From positions 36,389 through 100,388 of the forward strand of contig JAIMBT010000016.1 of the NCBI GenBank assembly GCA_023511295.1: 64,000 nt of DNA, read 5' to 3'. Position numbers and translations under genes: made by a program. This DNA comes from Alicyclobacillus sp. (GTDB lineage: Bacteria > Bacillota > Bacilli > Alicyclobacillales > Alicyclobacillaceae). Of the stretch, positions 1 through 7,905 are shown one piece after another. The notes beneath the pieces are model-generated. The model did not search any database, was not told where the DNA came from, and saw only the letters and a list, made by a program, of their open reading frames with translations. Position 1 is the first letter of the stretch; the number at the start of each line of letters is the position of its first letter.

Positions 1-59
1 GTATGGGGATTTCCACCGGCGCGGCCGTGGCGCTCCACAATTTTCGCGCGTCTGCAGGA

Positions 60-88
60 TTGCGCTCCCGCCTCGTCCGGCCCATAAT
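60..88 (+). promoter_or_regulatory. putative sigma-A promoter for the zinc-ribbon gene
   Basis: TTGCGC at 60-65 and CATAAT at 83-88 are separated by 17 bp, close to the vegetative consensus. The site lies about 35 bp ahead of the ribosome binding site of the following small gene. Prediction by eye only. Confidence 0.4.
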
Positions 89-124
89 AAAAGCAGACAA
101 CCAGGATTCGGAAGGAGAATGCAT

Positions 125-325
125 ATGGCTTCTGCCATCTGTCCGTACTGCAAGGAGCCGGCCTACTCCAGTGCGGGCTTCGATGAACCGTGGACGTGCC
201 CGAGTTGCGGAAAGATGGTGATTCCGACCGGCGAGGACGCACGCCGTCGTCGGGCGGTTCGCGACGCGTACGTGGAGACGTATAGCCGGTACTGGACAAA
301 GGTTGATGTACCACCGACCGAGTAG
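125..325 (+). CDS. small zinc-ribbon-like protein
   Basis: A 66-residue protein of unknown role. It carries two CxxC pairs, C6-P-Y-C9 and C25-P-S-C28, spaced like a zinc ribbon, followed by a basic helix-like stretch (GEDARRRRAVRDAY) and an aromatic tail. I chose the ATG at 125 rather than the in-frame ATG at 119 because the AAGGAG at 112-117 is 7 nt from the former and only 1 nt from the latter. It is followed after 40 bp by a convergent gene. Zinc binding is inferred from the cysteine pattern; I do not recognise the family. Confidence 0.7.
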   Translation: MASAICPYCKEPAYSSAGFDEPWTCPSCGKMVIPTGEDARRRRAVRDAYVETYSRYWTKVDVPPTE

Positions 326-365
326 CGCGTCGGCCTCACCGGAGGGACGATACCGTCGGCCGCGG

Positions 366-548
366 TCAGGACGCGGCGTACAGGTTGTCTGAGAGCAGGA
401 ATACGCCGCCGATGATGAGGCCGAGGACGAACACGCTCGCCAACCGGCCCCGGCTCATCGCTTGCCCGTTTGGGCGAACGCGGATGAGGACCGTGTAGAG
501 GGCCGCGATGACGACGGTGACGACGAGTTTCAGTGCGAGATGGAGCAT
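366..548 (-). CDS. small two-TM membrane protein
   Basis: A 60-residue hydrophobic protein with two predicted membrane segments, about residues 3-22 and 36-54, joined by a short basic loop (RVRPNGQAMSRGR). The ATG at 546-548 is preceded on the minus strand by AAGGAA about 9 nt upstream. It lies 74 bp downstream of another membrane protein gene on the same strand, so the two may be cotranscribed. I do not recognise it; its reading frame, start signal and composition support a real gene, but the function is unknown. Confidence 0.6.
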   Translation of the reverse strand: MLHLALKLVVTVVIAALYTVLIRVRPNGQAMSRGRLASVFVLGLIIGGVFLLSDNLYAAS

Positions 549-622
549 GAGATGCGCTTCCTTTCTGTCTGGTCTGCCGCGCCCAGCTTCACGTGAAACG
601 GCGCCCCACGGTCCAGCGCCGC

Positions 623-1354
623 TCAGGCGGCCTGGGCTTGTTGCCGCGTCCACCAGTTGCTGACGTACAGGTAGCGGGAGGTCACCATGTGCAACACCCA
701 CGCAACGGCCACCACGTACACCACGGCGACCGCGAGTAACCCGGTGCCGTTGACGCTGGCGGCCAAGGCACTGCCGGTTCCGGTCAAAAGGAACAGGACG
801 ACCGCGAAGGGCAGCATCGCGAGCCAGCTTTGAAATAGGGAGCCAATGCCGCTTTGCAGCGCGAACCGGACATCGCGCTCGGCGACCAACGCCACGTCGA
901 CGAACAGGCAGGCGAATCGAAGCAGCAGGAACACGATGTTGAGCCCGGTAGCGAATACGGGCAACACCTGGTGGAATCCGAGCACGACGAGCGCGGCAGC
1001 GGACCAAAGCAGGTTCCACAGCAACAGCCGCCAGAAGACCCGAAACCCATCGGACGCGAAGGTGACGGCATTGCTCTCAAGGCCGGAATTGGCGCGAATC
1101 AGCGTCCCGTAGAAGCCGCCGGTCAGCCAAACCTGCACCACCAACACCACGACTGGAACCAGGAACGACCCCGACTTCCCGAGTGCGACCAGGTTCCACA
1201 TCGAGGGGACATCGGTCGGTAACACGAGGCGCTCGCTCGCTGCAGCGGCGTCGGCTTGCCATCCGTGGGTTACAATGTACATCCAGGAGAGCGCGGTGAA
1301 GGCCGTCAGCAGGCAGGCCAGACCGATGAATGCGCGCCAGAATCTGCGGGCCAA
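623..1354 (-). CDS. multi-pass membrane protein, unknown
   Basis: About 243 residues with roughly six hydrophobic segments (near residues 8-28, 60-85, 110-130, 130-160, 178-198 and 210-232) and no soluble domain. The start is uncertain: TTG at 1352-1354 has AGAGGTGAT about 7 nt upstream, while an in-frame GTG at 1364-1366 sits inside that ribosome binding site, so I prefer the TTG. It is divergent from acpS and followed by a second small membrane protein. The general look is that of DUF4013-like or glycerophosphodiester-associated membrane proteins, but I cannot assign a family with confidence. Confidence 0.65.
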   Translation of the reverse strand: MARRFWRAFIGLACLLTAFTALSWMYIVTHGWQADAAAASERLVLPTDVPSMWNLVALGKSGSFLVPVVVLVVQVWLTGGFYGTLIRANSGLESNAVTFASDGFRVFWRLLLWNLLWSAAALVVLGFHQVLPVFATGLNIVFLLLRFACLFVDVALVAERDVRFALQSGIGSLFQSWLAMLPFAVVLFLLTGTGSALAASVNGTGLLAVAVVYVVAVAWVLHMVTSRYLYVSNWWTRQQAQAA

Positions 1355-1390
1355 GGGACAGATCACCTCTTATCGGACGGATGGATTCGG

Positions 1391-1409
1391 CGGTTGGTTC
1401 CACCAACCG
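1391..1409. repeat. 8-bp inverted repeat in divergent intergenic region
   Basis: CGGTTGGT at 1391-1398 and ACCAACCG at 1402-1409 form a perfect 8-bp stem with a 3-nt loop, in the spacer between the divergent membrane-protein gene and acpS. It could be an operator or a leader hairpin for the minus-strand gene; there is no T-run. Confidence 0.3.
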
Positions 1410-1505
1410 TGCGTTGCCAGCAGCCCCGCGGCTCCGGCCGCGTGGTTCAATCGGGGACGACCTCTTTCCACCTCCATTCTACCCTACAGCCTGAATGGGA
1501 AGCGA

Positions 1506-1877
1506 GTGATTCGCGTGATTGTCGGGATGGGCAGCGATGTCGTCGAGATGGAGCGCGTGAAGGCAGCGCTCGAGCGCCAAGGGGAGCGCTTTCTGCAACG
1601 CGTCCTGTCTGAAGCGGAACGGCAAACCGCCAAGGGGCTGACGGGTGCCCGCCGAACGGAGTTCGTGGCGGGCCGCTTTGCAGCCAAGGAGGCGATGGCG
1701 AAAGCGAGCGGCACAGGATTGGGCCGGCTTGGGATGTCGCGCGTCGACATCCACGTCGGCGCGAGCGGCCTCGAGGTGACCACGCCGCTGTATCCAGACC
1801 AGACATTCCGGTGGCACGTGTCCATCTCGCACGAACGACGCATCGCGTTCGCAGTCGCCATCCTCGAACGGTTGTGA
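1506..1877 (+). CDS. acpS: holo-[acyl-carrier-protein] synthase
   Basis: Transfers 4'-phosphopantetheine from coenzyme A to a serine of apo-ACP, making the active carrier for fatty-acid synthesis in the cytoplasm. The 123-residue length is normal for AcpS. The N-terminal VGMGSDVVEMERV contains the magnesium-binding Asp11, and FAAKEAMAKASGTG contains the second acidic ligand Glu62. GTG at 1506 has GGGA 5 nt upstream; GTG at 1515 is an alternative start. It begins the same block found in Bacillus (acpS-ydcC-alr-ndoAI-ndoA), here with the nnr gene inserted after it, 80 bp downstream. Confidence 0.93.
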   Translation: MIRVIVGMGSDVVEMERVKAALERQGERFLQRVLSEAERQTAKGLTGARRTEFVAGRFAAKEAMAKASGTGLGRLGMSRVDIHVGASGLEVTTPLYPDQTFRWHVSISHERRIAFAVAILERL

Positions 1878-1957
1878 CGCGCTGGCGGACCAGCCAGGAT
1901 TGTACTATTCGTCGGACGGGCCGAATATCCTATACCAATCCTCGGGGAGGGTACCGA

Positions 1958-3397
1958 GTGTATCTTGTAACGAGTGATCAAATGCAGGCATTCGACAGCA
2001 ACGCAATCTCCAACCTCGGTGTACCTGGAATGGTTTGGATGGATCACGCAGGCAAGGCCGTTGCGGACGTCGTGCGCGCACTGCAGCCGCAGACGGTGGT
2101 GGTGTGCGCGGGAAAAGGCAACAACGGAGGCGATGGCTGGGTGGCCGCGCGGTGGTGCCGCCACTACGGTCTGGATGTGCAGGTGTTGTCCATCGCCGCG
2201 CCGGAGGCCCTCGCCAAGGACGCCCGCTGGGCAGCGGAGACCGCGCTGCGAGCCGGTGTGCCGTGGCGGTTGTACGACCCGGCGGTGGCGTTGCCCGACG
2301 CGGACGTGTACGTGGACGCGCTCCTCGGAACCGGCGCGAGTCGCCCGCTCACCGGCGCGATGCAGACCTGGGTGGAACAGGTGAATGCCCGTGAGGCGAC
2401 CGTCGTCGCGGTCGACGTTCCGACGGGCGTCCATCCGTCGACGGGGGAGGTCCCAGGTGCCGCCGTTCGGGCCACGACGACCGTCTGCTTGGCCGCGGCG
2501 AAGCTCGGTACGGCGGTCGCTCCGGGGTGCTACCACGCGGGGACGGTCACGGTGGCTGACATCGGCATCCCCATCCCGGATGACGACCGATGGGCCGCTC
2601 TCGTGACGGAAGCAACTGCGCGGGCTCTGCTGCCCGCCCGGCCGCTGGACGCGCACAAGGGGACCTTCGGCCGCGTTGCAGTATGGACGGGGCGCATGTC
2701 TGGGGCAGCCGTGCTCGCGGGGCAGGCTGCTCTGCGCACCGGTGCTGGGCTCGTCGTCCAGTTGACCGACGGTCTTCCCGGCGCTCCGCCGGAGTTTGTC
2801 TTCCGTCCGCGGACCGGCGCGTTGCCACTGTTGCTCGCAGACTGTCGCGCCGTCGTGGCGGGCCCTGGCCTGGGAAATGCGGAGGACGCTCCGGAATGGT
2901 CCGCCTTGCTGACCTCGTTTTCCGGATATGTGGTGGTCGACGCCGAAGCGCTCTCTTCGCTGCCCTTCGGGGTGCCCGAAGTCGGACAACGGCTGGTGCT
3001 CACGCCGCATCCGAAGGAGTGTGCCCACCTGCTCGGTTGGACCACGGCGCAGGTGCAGGCGAGGCGCCTTCAGGCGGCGACGGAGTTGGCCCGCCGCAGT
3101 GGCGCGGTGACGGTTTTGAAAGGGTACCACACCCTCGTGGCAGACCCAGCCGGCCGCGTGCGCGTCAACTCCACGGGGGGGCCGGCCCTGGCCACCGCTG
3201 GCACAGGCGACGTCCTCGCGGGGATGATTGGCGCGCTGTTGGCGCAGGGGCTCGCGCCGTTTGACGCCGCCTGCCTCGGCGTGTGGCTGCACGGGCGGGC
3301 GGGCGACCTCGCGGAGGCGGTGCATGGCAGCGCCAGCGTCGTGGCCACCGATGTGATTGGCGCCATCCCGGCCGCCATCCGGTCCGTATCCGCGTGA
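1958..3397 (+). CDS. nnr: bifunctional NAD(P)HX epimerase/dehydratase
   Basis: Repairs hydrated NADH and NADPH: the N-terminal YjeF-like domain (about 1-215) epimerises NAD(P)HX, and the C-terminal ribokinase-like domain (about 225-479) dehydrates S-NAD(P)HX using ADP. Visible landmarks are GKGNNGGDG at residues 52-60 of the epimerase, and in the dehydratase GTFGRV near 235, GPGLG, LTPHPKE, LKGYHT and TAGTGD at 413-418. The 479-residue length suits the fused form. GTG at 1958 is chosen because GGGGAGG lies 7 nt upstream. It stands between acpS and the YdcC-like gene and is probably cotranscribed with them. Confidence 0.93.
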   Translation: MYLVTSDQMQAFDSNAISNLGVPGMVWMDHAGKAVADVVRALQPQTVVVCAGKGNNGGDGWVAARWCRHYGLDVQVLSIAAPEALAKDARWAAETALRAGVPWRLYDPAVALPDADVYVDALLGTGASRPLTGAMQTWVEQVNAREATVVAVDVPTGVHPSTGEVPGAAVRATTTVCLAAAKLGTAVAPGCYHAGTVTVADIGIPIPDDDRWAALVTEATARALLPARPLDAHKGTFGRVAVWTGRMSGAAVLAGQAALRTGAGLVVQLTDGLPGAPPEFVFRPRTGALPLLLADCRAVVAGPGLGNAEDAPEWSALLTSFSGYVVVDAEALSSLPFGVPEVGQRLVLTPHPKECAHLLGWTTAQVQARRLQAATELARRSGAVTVLKGYHTLVADPAGRVRVNSTGGPALATAGTGDVLAGMIGALLAQGLAPFDAACLGVWLHGRAGDLAEAVHGSASVVATDVIGAIPAAIRSVSA

Positions 3398-3461
3398 TTC
3401 CAGGTCATTCCAGGTTCTGCTCAGGGTTGTTGCGCGCTGTCGGCGAAAGGCGAGGTGGACC

Positions 3462-4472
3462 ATGCGCAAGGCAGCAGGTTTCATATTGGCCGCGGGTCTG
3501 GCGGTAGGGCTGGTCGCAGGGTGCGGCGCGCCGTCCAAACAGAACGTGGTGTCTCAGCTGCAAACGCAGGCGGAGGAGCTGGACGCAACCAACTACCAGA
3601 GCACAGCCATCATGACCGTGCAGATGGACAGCGGATCCCAAAAGTACTACGTGGAAACCAGCTTCGACTCGCCCACGACGTACAAGATTGCGCTGGGTGA
3701 CGCGAACAAACACATCAACCAGATCATCGTCCGCAACGAGAATGGGATGTTCATCGTCAGCCCGTCGCTGCAAAAGGTCTTTCGCTTCAACGGCAACTGG
3801 GCGCAGAATCAGGGACACATCTACTTGTATGATCAAATTCTGGAGCAGATTGTGAAGACGCCGGACCTGAAGATGGGCCGCGCTGGCCAAGAGACCACCT
3901 TCACGATGCCCATCACGCCGAAGAACGACGTGGTCGCGACCCAGAAGGTGTCGTTGATGCCGACGTCGAACGGCTATCAGCCGAAGCAGATTGTCCTCCT
4001 CGACAGCAAGGACAAGGCGGTTGTCACCATCGACTTTACCAGCTACAAGCAAGGCGTGAAGTTCAGCAATGGGGACTTTGACCCGCAGAAGCTGGCGACT
4101 TCGGAAGGCAATGCGGCGAAGACCACGATGGCGAGCGACAACGCCCTGACCTACATCGAGCCACAGCAGACGTTCGGCGCGAAGATCGACGTGTTGGAAC
4201 CAGACGCGAGCGCGGGGTCGACGCTGTTGCACTATACGGGGCCGTACGGTTTCACGCTCGACGAATCCCGCCCGGCACCCGGCGTGTCCGGTCTACCGTC
4301 GGCGGAACTGGTCGACCTCTACGGCGTCCCCGGTATCCTGTCGGGCGACGACCAGACGCGACAACTCACCTGGTTCAACGACGGCATCGAGTTCTCGCTG
4401 ACCAGTTCACAGTTGTCCCTCGACCAGATGGAGTCGGTTGCCATTTCGACGATTGGCCAGACCGGGAAGTGA
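3462..4472 (+). CDS. YdcC/LolA-like lipoprotein
   Basis: A 336-residue predicted lipoprotein: basic start (MRK), hydrophobic core and lipobox LVAG-C21, so it should be anchored on the outer face of the membrane. The rest resembles the outer-membrane-lipoprotein-carrier (LolA-like) fold of B. subtilis YdcC, based on its position between acpS and alr and on the beta-rich pattern with short DDQTRQLTWFNDG-type C-terminal segments; the protein has no known substrate. The ATG at 3462 follows GAGGTGG at 3452-3458. It is followed by a strong inverted repeat that may end transcription before alr. Confidence 0.8.
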   Translation: MRKAAGFILAAGLAVGLVAGCGAPSKQNVVSQLQTQAEELDATNYQSTAIMTVQMDSGSQKYYVETSFDSPTTYKIALGDANKHINQIIVRNENGMFIVSPSLQKVFRFNGNWAQNQGHIYLYDQILEQIVKTPDLKMGRAGQETTFTMPITPKNDVVATQKVSLMPTSNGYQPKQIVLLDSKDKAVVTIDFTSYKQGVKFSNGDFDPQKLATSEGNAAKTTMASDNALTYIEPQQTFGAKIDVLEPDASAGSTLLHYTGPYGFTLDESRPAPGVSGLPSAELVDLYGVPGILSGDDQTRQLTWFNDGIEFSLTSSQLSLDQMESVAISTIGQTGK

Positions 4473-4561
4473 GCGTTCGTTCGCTGATATCCGGATGCGC
4501 TCGGGTGCAGCGACGGCCGTTTCCAGGGCGCTTCGAAGAAAGATCCATCCGAACGGTGATC

Positions 4562-4593
4562 GAAAGCCCCTTGAGTCGTCTCAAGGGGCTTTC
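4562..4593 (+). terminator. hairpin between ydcC-like gene and alr
   Basis: GAAAGCCCCTTGAG (4562-4575) and CTCAAGGGGCTTTC (4580-4593) form a perfect 14-bp stem with a TCGT loop, 90 bp after the lipoprotein stop. The following bases are only weakly T-rich (GGTCTGTC), so termination may be partial. Confidence 0.6.
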
Positions 4594-4707
4594 GGTCTGT
4601 CGCCCTTTGGGAGTAGACTGGATGCCGTCAGGTCGTTCGGGCGGAGTCCACTGCCGTCGGTCGGGGCGGGTCCGTGCCGGGGCGACCGTGTGGGGAGGCG
4701 GAGACAG

Positions 4708-5904
4708 ATGCGGGGCACGTTTGCGGTCATCGATACGCGCGCGATGGAGGACAATGTCCGAGCCATCCGCGGGGTGTTGCGTCCCGGCGTGCAGTTGCTG
4801 ACGGCCGTGAAGGCCGGCGGCTATGGACACGGGGCGGTTCCGGCCGCGCGGGCGGCGCTGGCCGGTGGAGCGACGGCGCTCGGTGTGGCGTCGCTGGAGG
4901 AGGCGCTGGAACTGCGGCGAGCTGGCATCGACGCGCAGGTCCTGGTGTTCGGCAGGGTGCCCGCGGTTGGACTGCCGGTGGCAGCGGCGGCCGGCGTCGA
5001 CGTGACACTGACGTCCGATTGGGCGACGGAAGGGGTGCCGCCCTGCTCGCCCGCGCTGCGGGTGCACATCAAGGTCGACACGGGCATGGCGCGCCTCGGC
5101 TTTCGCGACACGGCGGACGCCCTTCGAGCCGCCGAGTTCGTGCAAAGTCGGTCGGACATGGAGCTCGTTGGCCTCTTCTCCCACCTGGCGTGCGCCGACG
5201 ACCTGGCGTCCGACCACGCACCGCGGCAGGCCGAGCGATTTGCCGCCATCGTGAACGCGTTCGAGGCGGCGGGGTTGCGGCCGCCGCAGGTCCATCTGGC
5301 GAACAGCGCGGGTACGTTTCGAAGCGCCTCGTGGCACCACGACCTGGTCCGGGTCGGCATCAGTGCGTATGGGCTGCCGCCGTCCGCAGACTTTCCGGTC
5401 CCTTGTACGCTGACGCAGGCGATGCACGTGTACGCCGTGGTTCAGCGTGTGGCTTGGCTCGACGAAGGGGAGACGGTGGGGTACGGCGCGACCTTTCGGA
5501 CTGCGCGGAGGACGCGCGTGGCAACGCTGCCCATCGGTTACGCCGACGGGTATCATCGGGTGCTGTCGAACCGCGGGCAGGTGCTGCTGCGGGGTCGGCG
5601 GGTGCCGGTCATCGGGCGGGTCTGTATGGACCAGATGATGGTGGACGTGACGGATGTTCCGGAGGCCGCCGCGGGAGATGTCGCCACGGTGTACGGCATG
5701 GCGGCGCCGGACGTGTGGAACGGCGGTGCGCTTCAGGCGCGGACCGGCGCGGATGTGGCTCAGTGGATCTGCGATACCTTCCGCGCGCACCAGGCGACGC
5801 AGCCCTCGGTGTTGTCGCTGACCGAGGTCGCGCGGGCTGCGGACACCATCTCCTACGAGCTGATGTGCGCGCTGGCGCCGCGGGTGGTGCGGCTGTACGT
5901 CTGA
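4708..5904 (+). CDS. alr: alanine racemase
   Basis: PLP-dependent interconversion of L- and D-alanine for peptidoglycan. The 398-residue length is typical. The PLP lysine is K35 in VKAGGYGHG, and the second catalytic base is Tyr259 in VGYGATF; LPIGYADGY and GRVCMDQMM are the usual family landmarks. The lysine motif departs from the common KANAYGHG by having two glycines after Ala36. ATG at 4708 follows GGGGAGG with 9-nt spacing. Position after the YdcC-like gene and before ndoAI matches Bacillus. Confidence 0.95.
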   Translation: MRGTFAVIDTRAMEDNVRAIRGVLRPGVQLLTAVKAGGYGHGAVPAARAALAGGATALGVASLEEALELRRAGIDAQVLVFGRVPAVGLPVAAAAGVDVTLTSDWATEGVPPCSPALRVHIKVDTGMARLGFRDTADALRAAEFVQSRSDMELVGLFSHLACADDLASDHAPRQAERFAAIVNAFEAAGLRPPQVHLANSAGTFRSASWHHDLVRVGISAYGLPPSADFPVPCTLTQAMHVYAVVQRVAWLDEGETVGYGATFRTARRTRVATLPIGYADGYHRVLSNRGQVLLRGRRVPVIGRVCMDQMMVDVTDVPEAAAGDVATVYGMAAPDVWNGGALQARTGADVAQWICDTFRAHQATQPSVLSLTEVARAADTISYELMCALAPRVVRLYV

Positions 5905-5962
5905 CGGCGCCGCCGCGCCAGGGCGGGCGGGGAACGGCGGAGCGGATTGGATCTTTCGGAAG

Positions 5963-5992
5963 TTGTACCGCGGCGCTGCACTCAGATATAAT
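5963..5992 (+). promoter_or_regulatory. sigma-A promoter of ndoAI-ndoA
   Basis: TTGTAC at 5963-5968 and a perfect TATAAT at 5987-5992 with an 18-bp spacer, about 20 bp ahead of the ribosome binding site of the antitoxin gene. This gives the toxin-antitoxin pair its own promoter. Confidence 0.7.
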
Positions 5993-6024
5993 GCATCTGT
6001 ATATCGCCGTTGGAGGTGCCGCCT

Positions 6025-6297
6025 GTGTCCGACAAGAGGCGCATAGTCCTGAGCATTTCTCAGCAACTGTTGGAACAAGTGGATGGCATAGCGCAACGCG
6101 AGCAGTCGAATCGCAGCGAGGTCATTCGCGAAGCGATGCGGGCATATGTTTCGGAACGACGGAAACGCGACATTCGCGCGGCGCTGCAACAGGGCTACCT
6201 GGAGATGGCTCGCATCAACTTGCGCATCGCCTCCGAGGCGTTCGCCGCGGAGCAGGAAGCCGGCGGTACTGTGGAACGACTGGTAAGCGGGGGATGA
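6025..6297 (+). CDS. ndoAI: ribbon-helix-helix antitoxin EndoAI
   Basis: A 90-residue antitoxin of the MazE/EndoAI type. The N-terminal part ([20 protein letters not shown] then [14 protein letters not shown]) is a CopG-like ribbon-helix-helix DNA-binding fold; the C-terminal helix is expected to block the toxin. GTG at 6025 is chosen because GGAGG at 6012-6016 lies 8 nt upstream; an upstream in-frame TTG overlaps that site. It ends 4 nt before the toxin gene, and such pairs usually repress their own promoter, but I see no clear operator palindrome here. Confidence 0.9.
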   Translation: MSDKRRIVLSISQQLLEQVDGIAQREQSNRSEVIREAMRAYVSERRKRDIRAALQQGYLEMARINLRIASEAFAAEQEAGGTVERLVSGG

Positions 6298-6301
6298 TCG
6301 G

Positions 6302-6652
6302 TTGAACGTCAAGCGGGGCGACATCTTTTTTGCCGACCTTTCGCCGGTTGTCGGGTCAGAGCAGGGCGGATTCCGCCCAGTTTTGATCATCCAAAATGAT
6401 ATTGGGAACCGGTTCAGCCCCACGGTGATTGTCGCCGCCATCACCGCCCAGATTCAAAAGGCGAAACTCCCCACGCACGTCGAAGTTCAGGCTCGGGAGG
6501 GCGGGTTGGAACGGGACTCCGTCATCCTATTGGAGCAGATTCGGACCATCGACAAGCAACGCCTCACCGACAAGATTACCCACCTGGACGCGGAGATGAT
6601 GCGACGCGTCGACGAGGGGCTGCAGATTAGCCTCGGCCTGGTGGACTTCTGA
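6302..6652 (+). CDS. ndoA: mRNA endoribonuclease toxin EndoA (MazF family)
   Basis: A 116-residue sequence-specific RNase of the MazF family that cleaves single-stranded mRNA (UACAU in B. subtilis EndoA). The family catalytic residues Arg25 (in QGGFRPV) and Thr48 (in VAAIT) are both present, and the whole protein is very close to Bacillus EndoA, including GNRFSPT and [13 protein letters not shown]. The start is TTG at 6302 with GGGGGA about 7 nt upstream, giving weak translation relative to the antitoxin. It is followed by about 260 bp without a recognisable gene or signal. Confidence 0.95.
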   Translation: MNVKRGDIFFADLSPVVGSEQGGFRPVLIIQNDIGNRFSPTVIVAAITAQIQKAKLPTHVEVQAREGGLERDSVILLEQIRTIDKQRLTDKITHLDAEMMRRVDEGLQISLGLVDF

Positions 6653-6916
6653 ACGGCGGACAGGGCACACAGCCGCAGAGGCCGCATCTCCACTGGAACG
6701 ACCGCCGCACAGATACATCCTTCTGCAAGTGGGACTGCACGTCCCGCGGCTTGCCCAGGGCCTTCCGCCGCTTGGGCCTTCCTCAACCACGCTCTGAACC
6801 CCAGTTTGCGATGCGAGGCCAGCCACCCAGACCTTCGCGTTGTCCCCATTCGCCGTTGTTCCACGCATGTCCTTCCATGCGCAGCCACGACACAGCGCAC
6901 GAAGGAGGGATGGAGT

Positions 6917-7156
6917 ATGGCACAGGTCACACCGCTGTCGCGCAGCTTGCAACTGCAGTTCCAGATTGGAACGTTGCAGAACGGCATGCCGCAGGTCCAG
7001 AACCGCACCTTCAAGTACCTCTCGCCGAGCGCATCGGACGACGACATCCTGGCGGTCGGACAGGCGTTGGCCGGGCTGTTCGCGGACACGCTCGTGCAGG
7101 TCGCACGCGTGGACCAGGACGGGATTGCGGCTGCGAGCGGATTAACCAGCGCATAA
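6917..7156 (+). CDS. DUF1659 family small protein
   Basis: A 79-residue protein with the DUF1659 pattern: a beta-rich N-terminus (LQLQFQIGT), a TFKYLSPSASDDDILAVGQ motif and a helix ending near LVQVARVDQ. The function of the family is unknown. ATG at 6917 follows GAAGGAGG with 8-nt spacing. It is followed by a DUF2922 gene, a pairing that recurs in Firmicutes, which supports both assignments. Confidence 0.75.
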   Translation: MAQVTPLSRSLQLQFQIGTLQNGMPQVQNRTFKYLSPSASDDDILAVGQALAGLFADTLVQVARVDQDGIAAASGLTSA

Positions 7157-7285
7157 CGGGGAATGCCTCTTGCGCTCGATGACGCAGCGGACCACAGGCG
7201 GCGCAGAGCGGCCCAACATGGCGAGCTCCGCGTGAGCGCAAAGACACGTCGAGCCCGCCCAGCCGGAGGAGAGGAGGTGGCGAAG

Positions 7286-7504
7286 ATGGCGACGAAGACA
7301 AGCTTGCAACTGGACTTTATGACGGACCAGAACAAGCGGGTTCGGTTCACCGTGGCCAACCCGAAGCAGCCGGTGGACAATACGGCTGTGAGCAACGCGA
7401 TGGACCTGATTGTGAGCAAAGGGGTGTTCGCGTTCCCGCAGGGGAAGATTGTCAGCAAATCCGCGGCGACGCTCGTGGAGACGGACAGTACCACGGTCGT
7501 GTGA
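7286..7504 (+). CDS. DUF2922 family small protein
   Basis: A 72-residue protein resembling DUF2922: LQLDFMTDQNKRVRFTVANP, a VDNTAVSNAMDLIVSKGVF core and a short C-terminal strand. The function is unknown. ATG at 7286 has a full AGGAGGT site at 7272-7278, 7 nt upstream, so it should be well translated. It sits 129 bp after the DUF1659 gene and is probably cotranscribed with it. Confidence 0.75.
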   Translation: MATKTSLQLDFMTDQNKRVRFTVANPKQPVDNTAVSNAMDLIVSKGVFAFPQGKIVSKSAATLVETDSTTVV

Positions 7505-7531
7505 GCGGCGCGGGGTGACCGCATGACCAGA

Positions 7532-7560
7532 GGGGGCGGCGGGGGTCCTCCGCCGCCTCC
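7532..7560. terminator. GC-rich hairpin between convergent genes
   Basis: GGGGGCGGCGG (7532-7542) pairs with CCGCCGCCTCC (7550-7560) apart from one G-T wobble. It lies between the convergent DUF2922 and DUF1450 genes and could end transcription from both sides, although neither flank has a clear T-run. Confidence 0.35.
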
Positions 7561-7568
7561 TCCCTGCG

Positions 7569-7841
7569 TCAGGATGCCGCTCCAGGCCGCGGCGCCTCGC
7601 CGTGTTCCCTTAAGTACGACTCCACGCGCGCGAACAATTCCTCGGCGCTGGGCGCTTCGAGGTACGTGTCGTCGTCCATCAGCACCGCCGGGCCGTGGAT
7701 GCACCGGTGGCACCAGCCGAGGCAACCCCACCGGCGGAGGCGGACGTTCGGATACTTCTCCGCCACCCAATCCCAGACGGCTTGCGACCCGAGGTCCAAG
7801 TTGGAGACGCAGACCTCTAACTTGTGCGTGTAGATGGCCAC
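7569..7841 (-). CDS. DUF1450 (YuzB-like) cysteine protein
   Basis: A 90-residue protein with the DUF1450 signature: VCVSNLDLGSQ at 10-20 and GCLGWCHRC at 39-47. Cysteines 11, 40, 44 and 47 are arranged as in a small iron-sulfur or thiol protein; metal binding is inferred, and no activity is established for the family. The start is GTG at 7839-7841, preceded on the minus strand by a perfect AGGAGG about 8 nt upstream. It is 64 bp downstream of the DedA gene and may share its transcript. Confidence 0.75.
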   Translation of the reverse strand: MAIYTHKLEVCVSNLDLGSQAVWDWVAEKYPNVRLRRWGCLGWCHRCIHGPAVLMDDDTYLEAPSAEELFARVESYLREHGEAPRPGAAS

Positions 7842-7905
7842 CGCACAACCTCCTTCGCCAAATCCCGCCCGTCACAACAGGCCCGGCCTCACACGCTCGC
7901 GGCAC

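Noticed and set aside
1484..3538. Very long antisense open frame opposite acpS-nnr (and similar ones opposite alr, thiL and purH)
   Set aside because: Arg/Pro/His-rich shadow frames typical of GC-rich DNA; the opposite strand encodes well-recognised enzymes.
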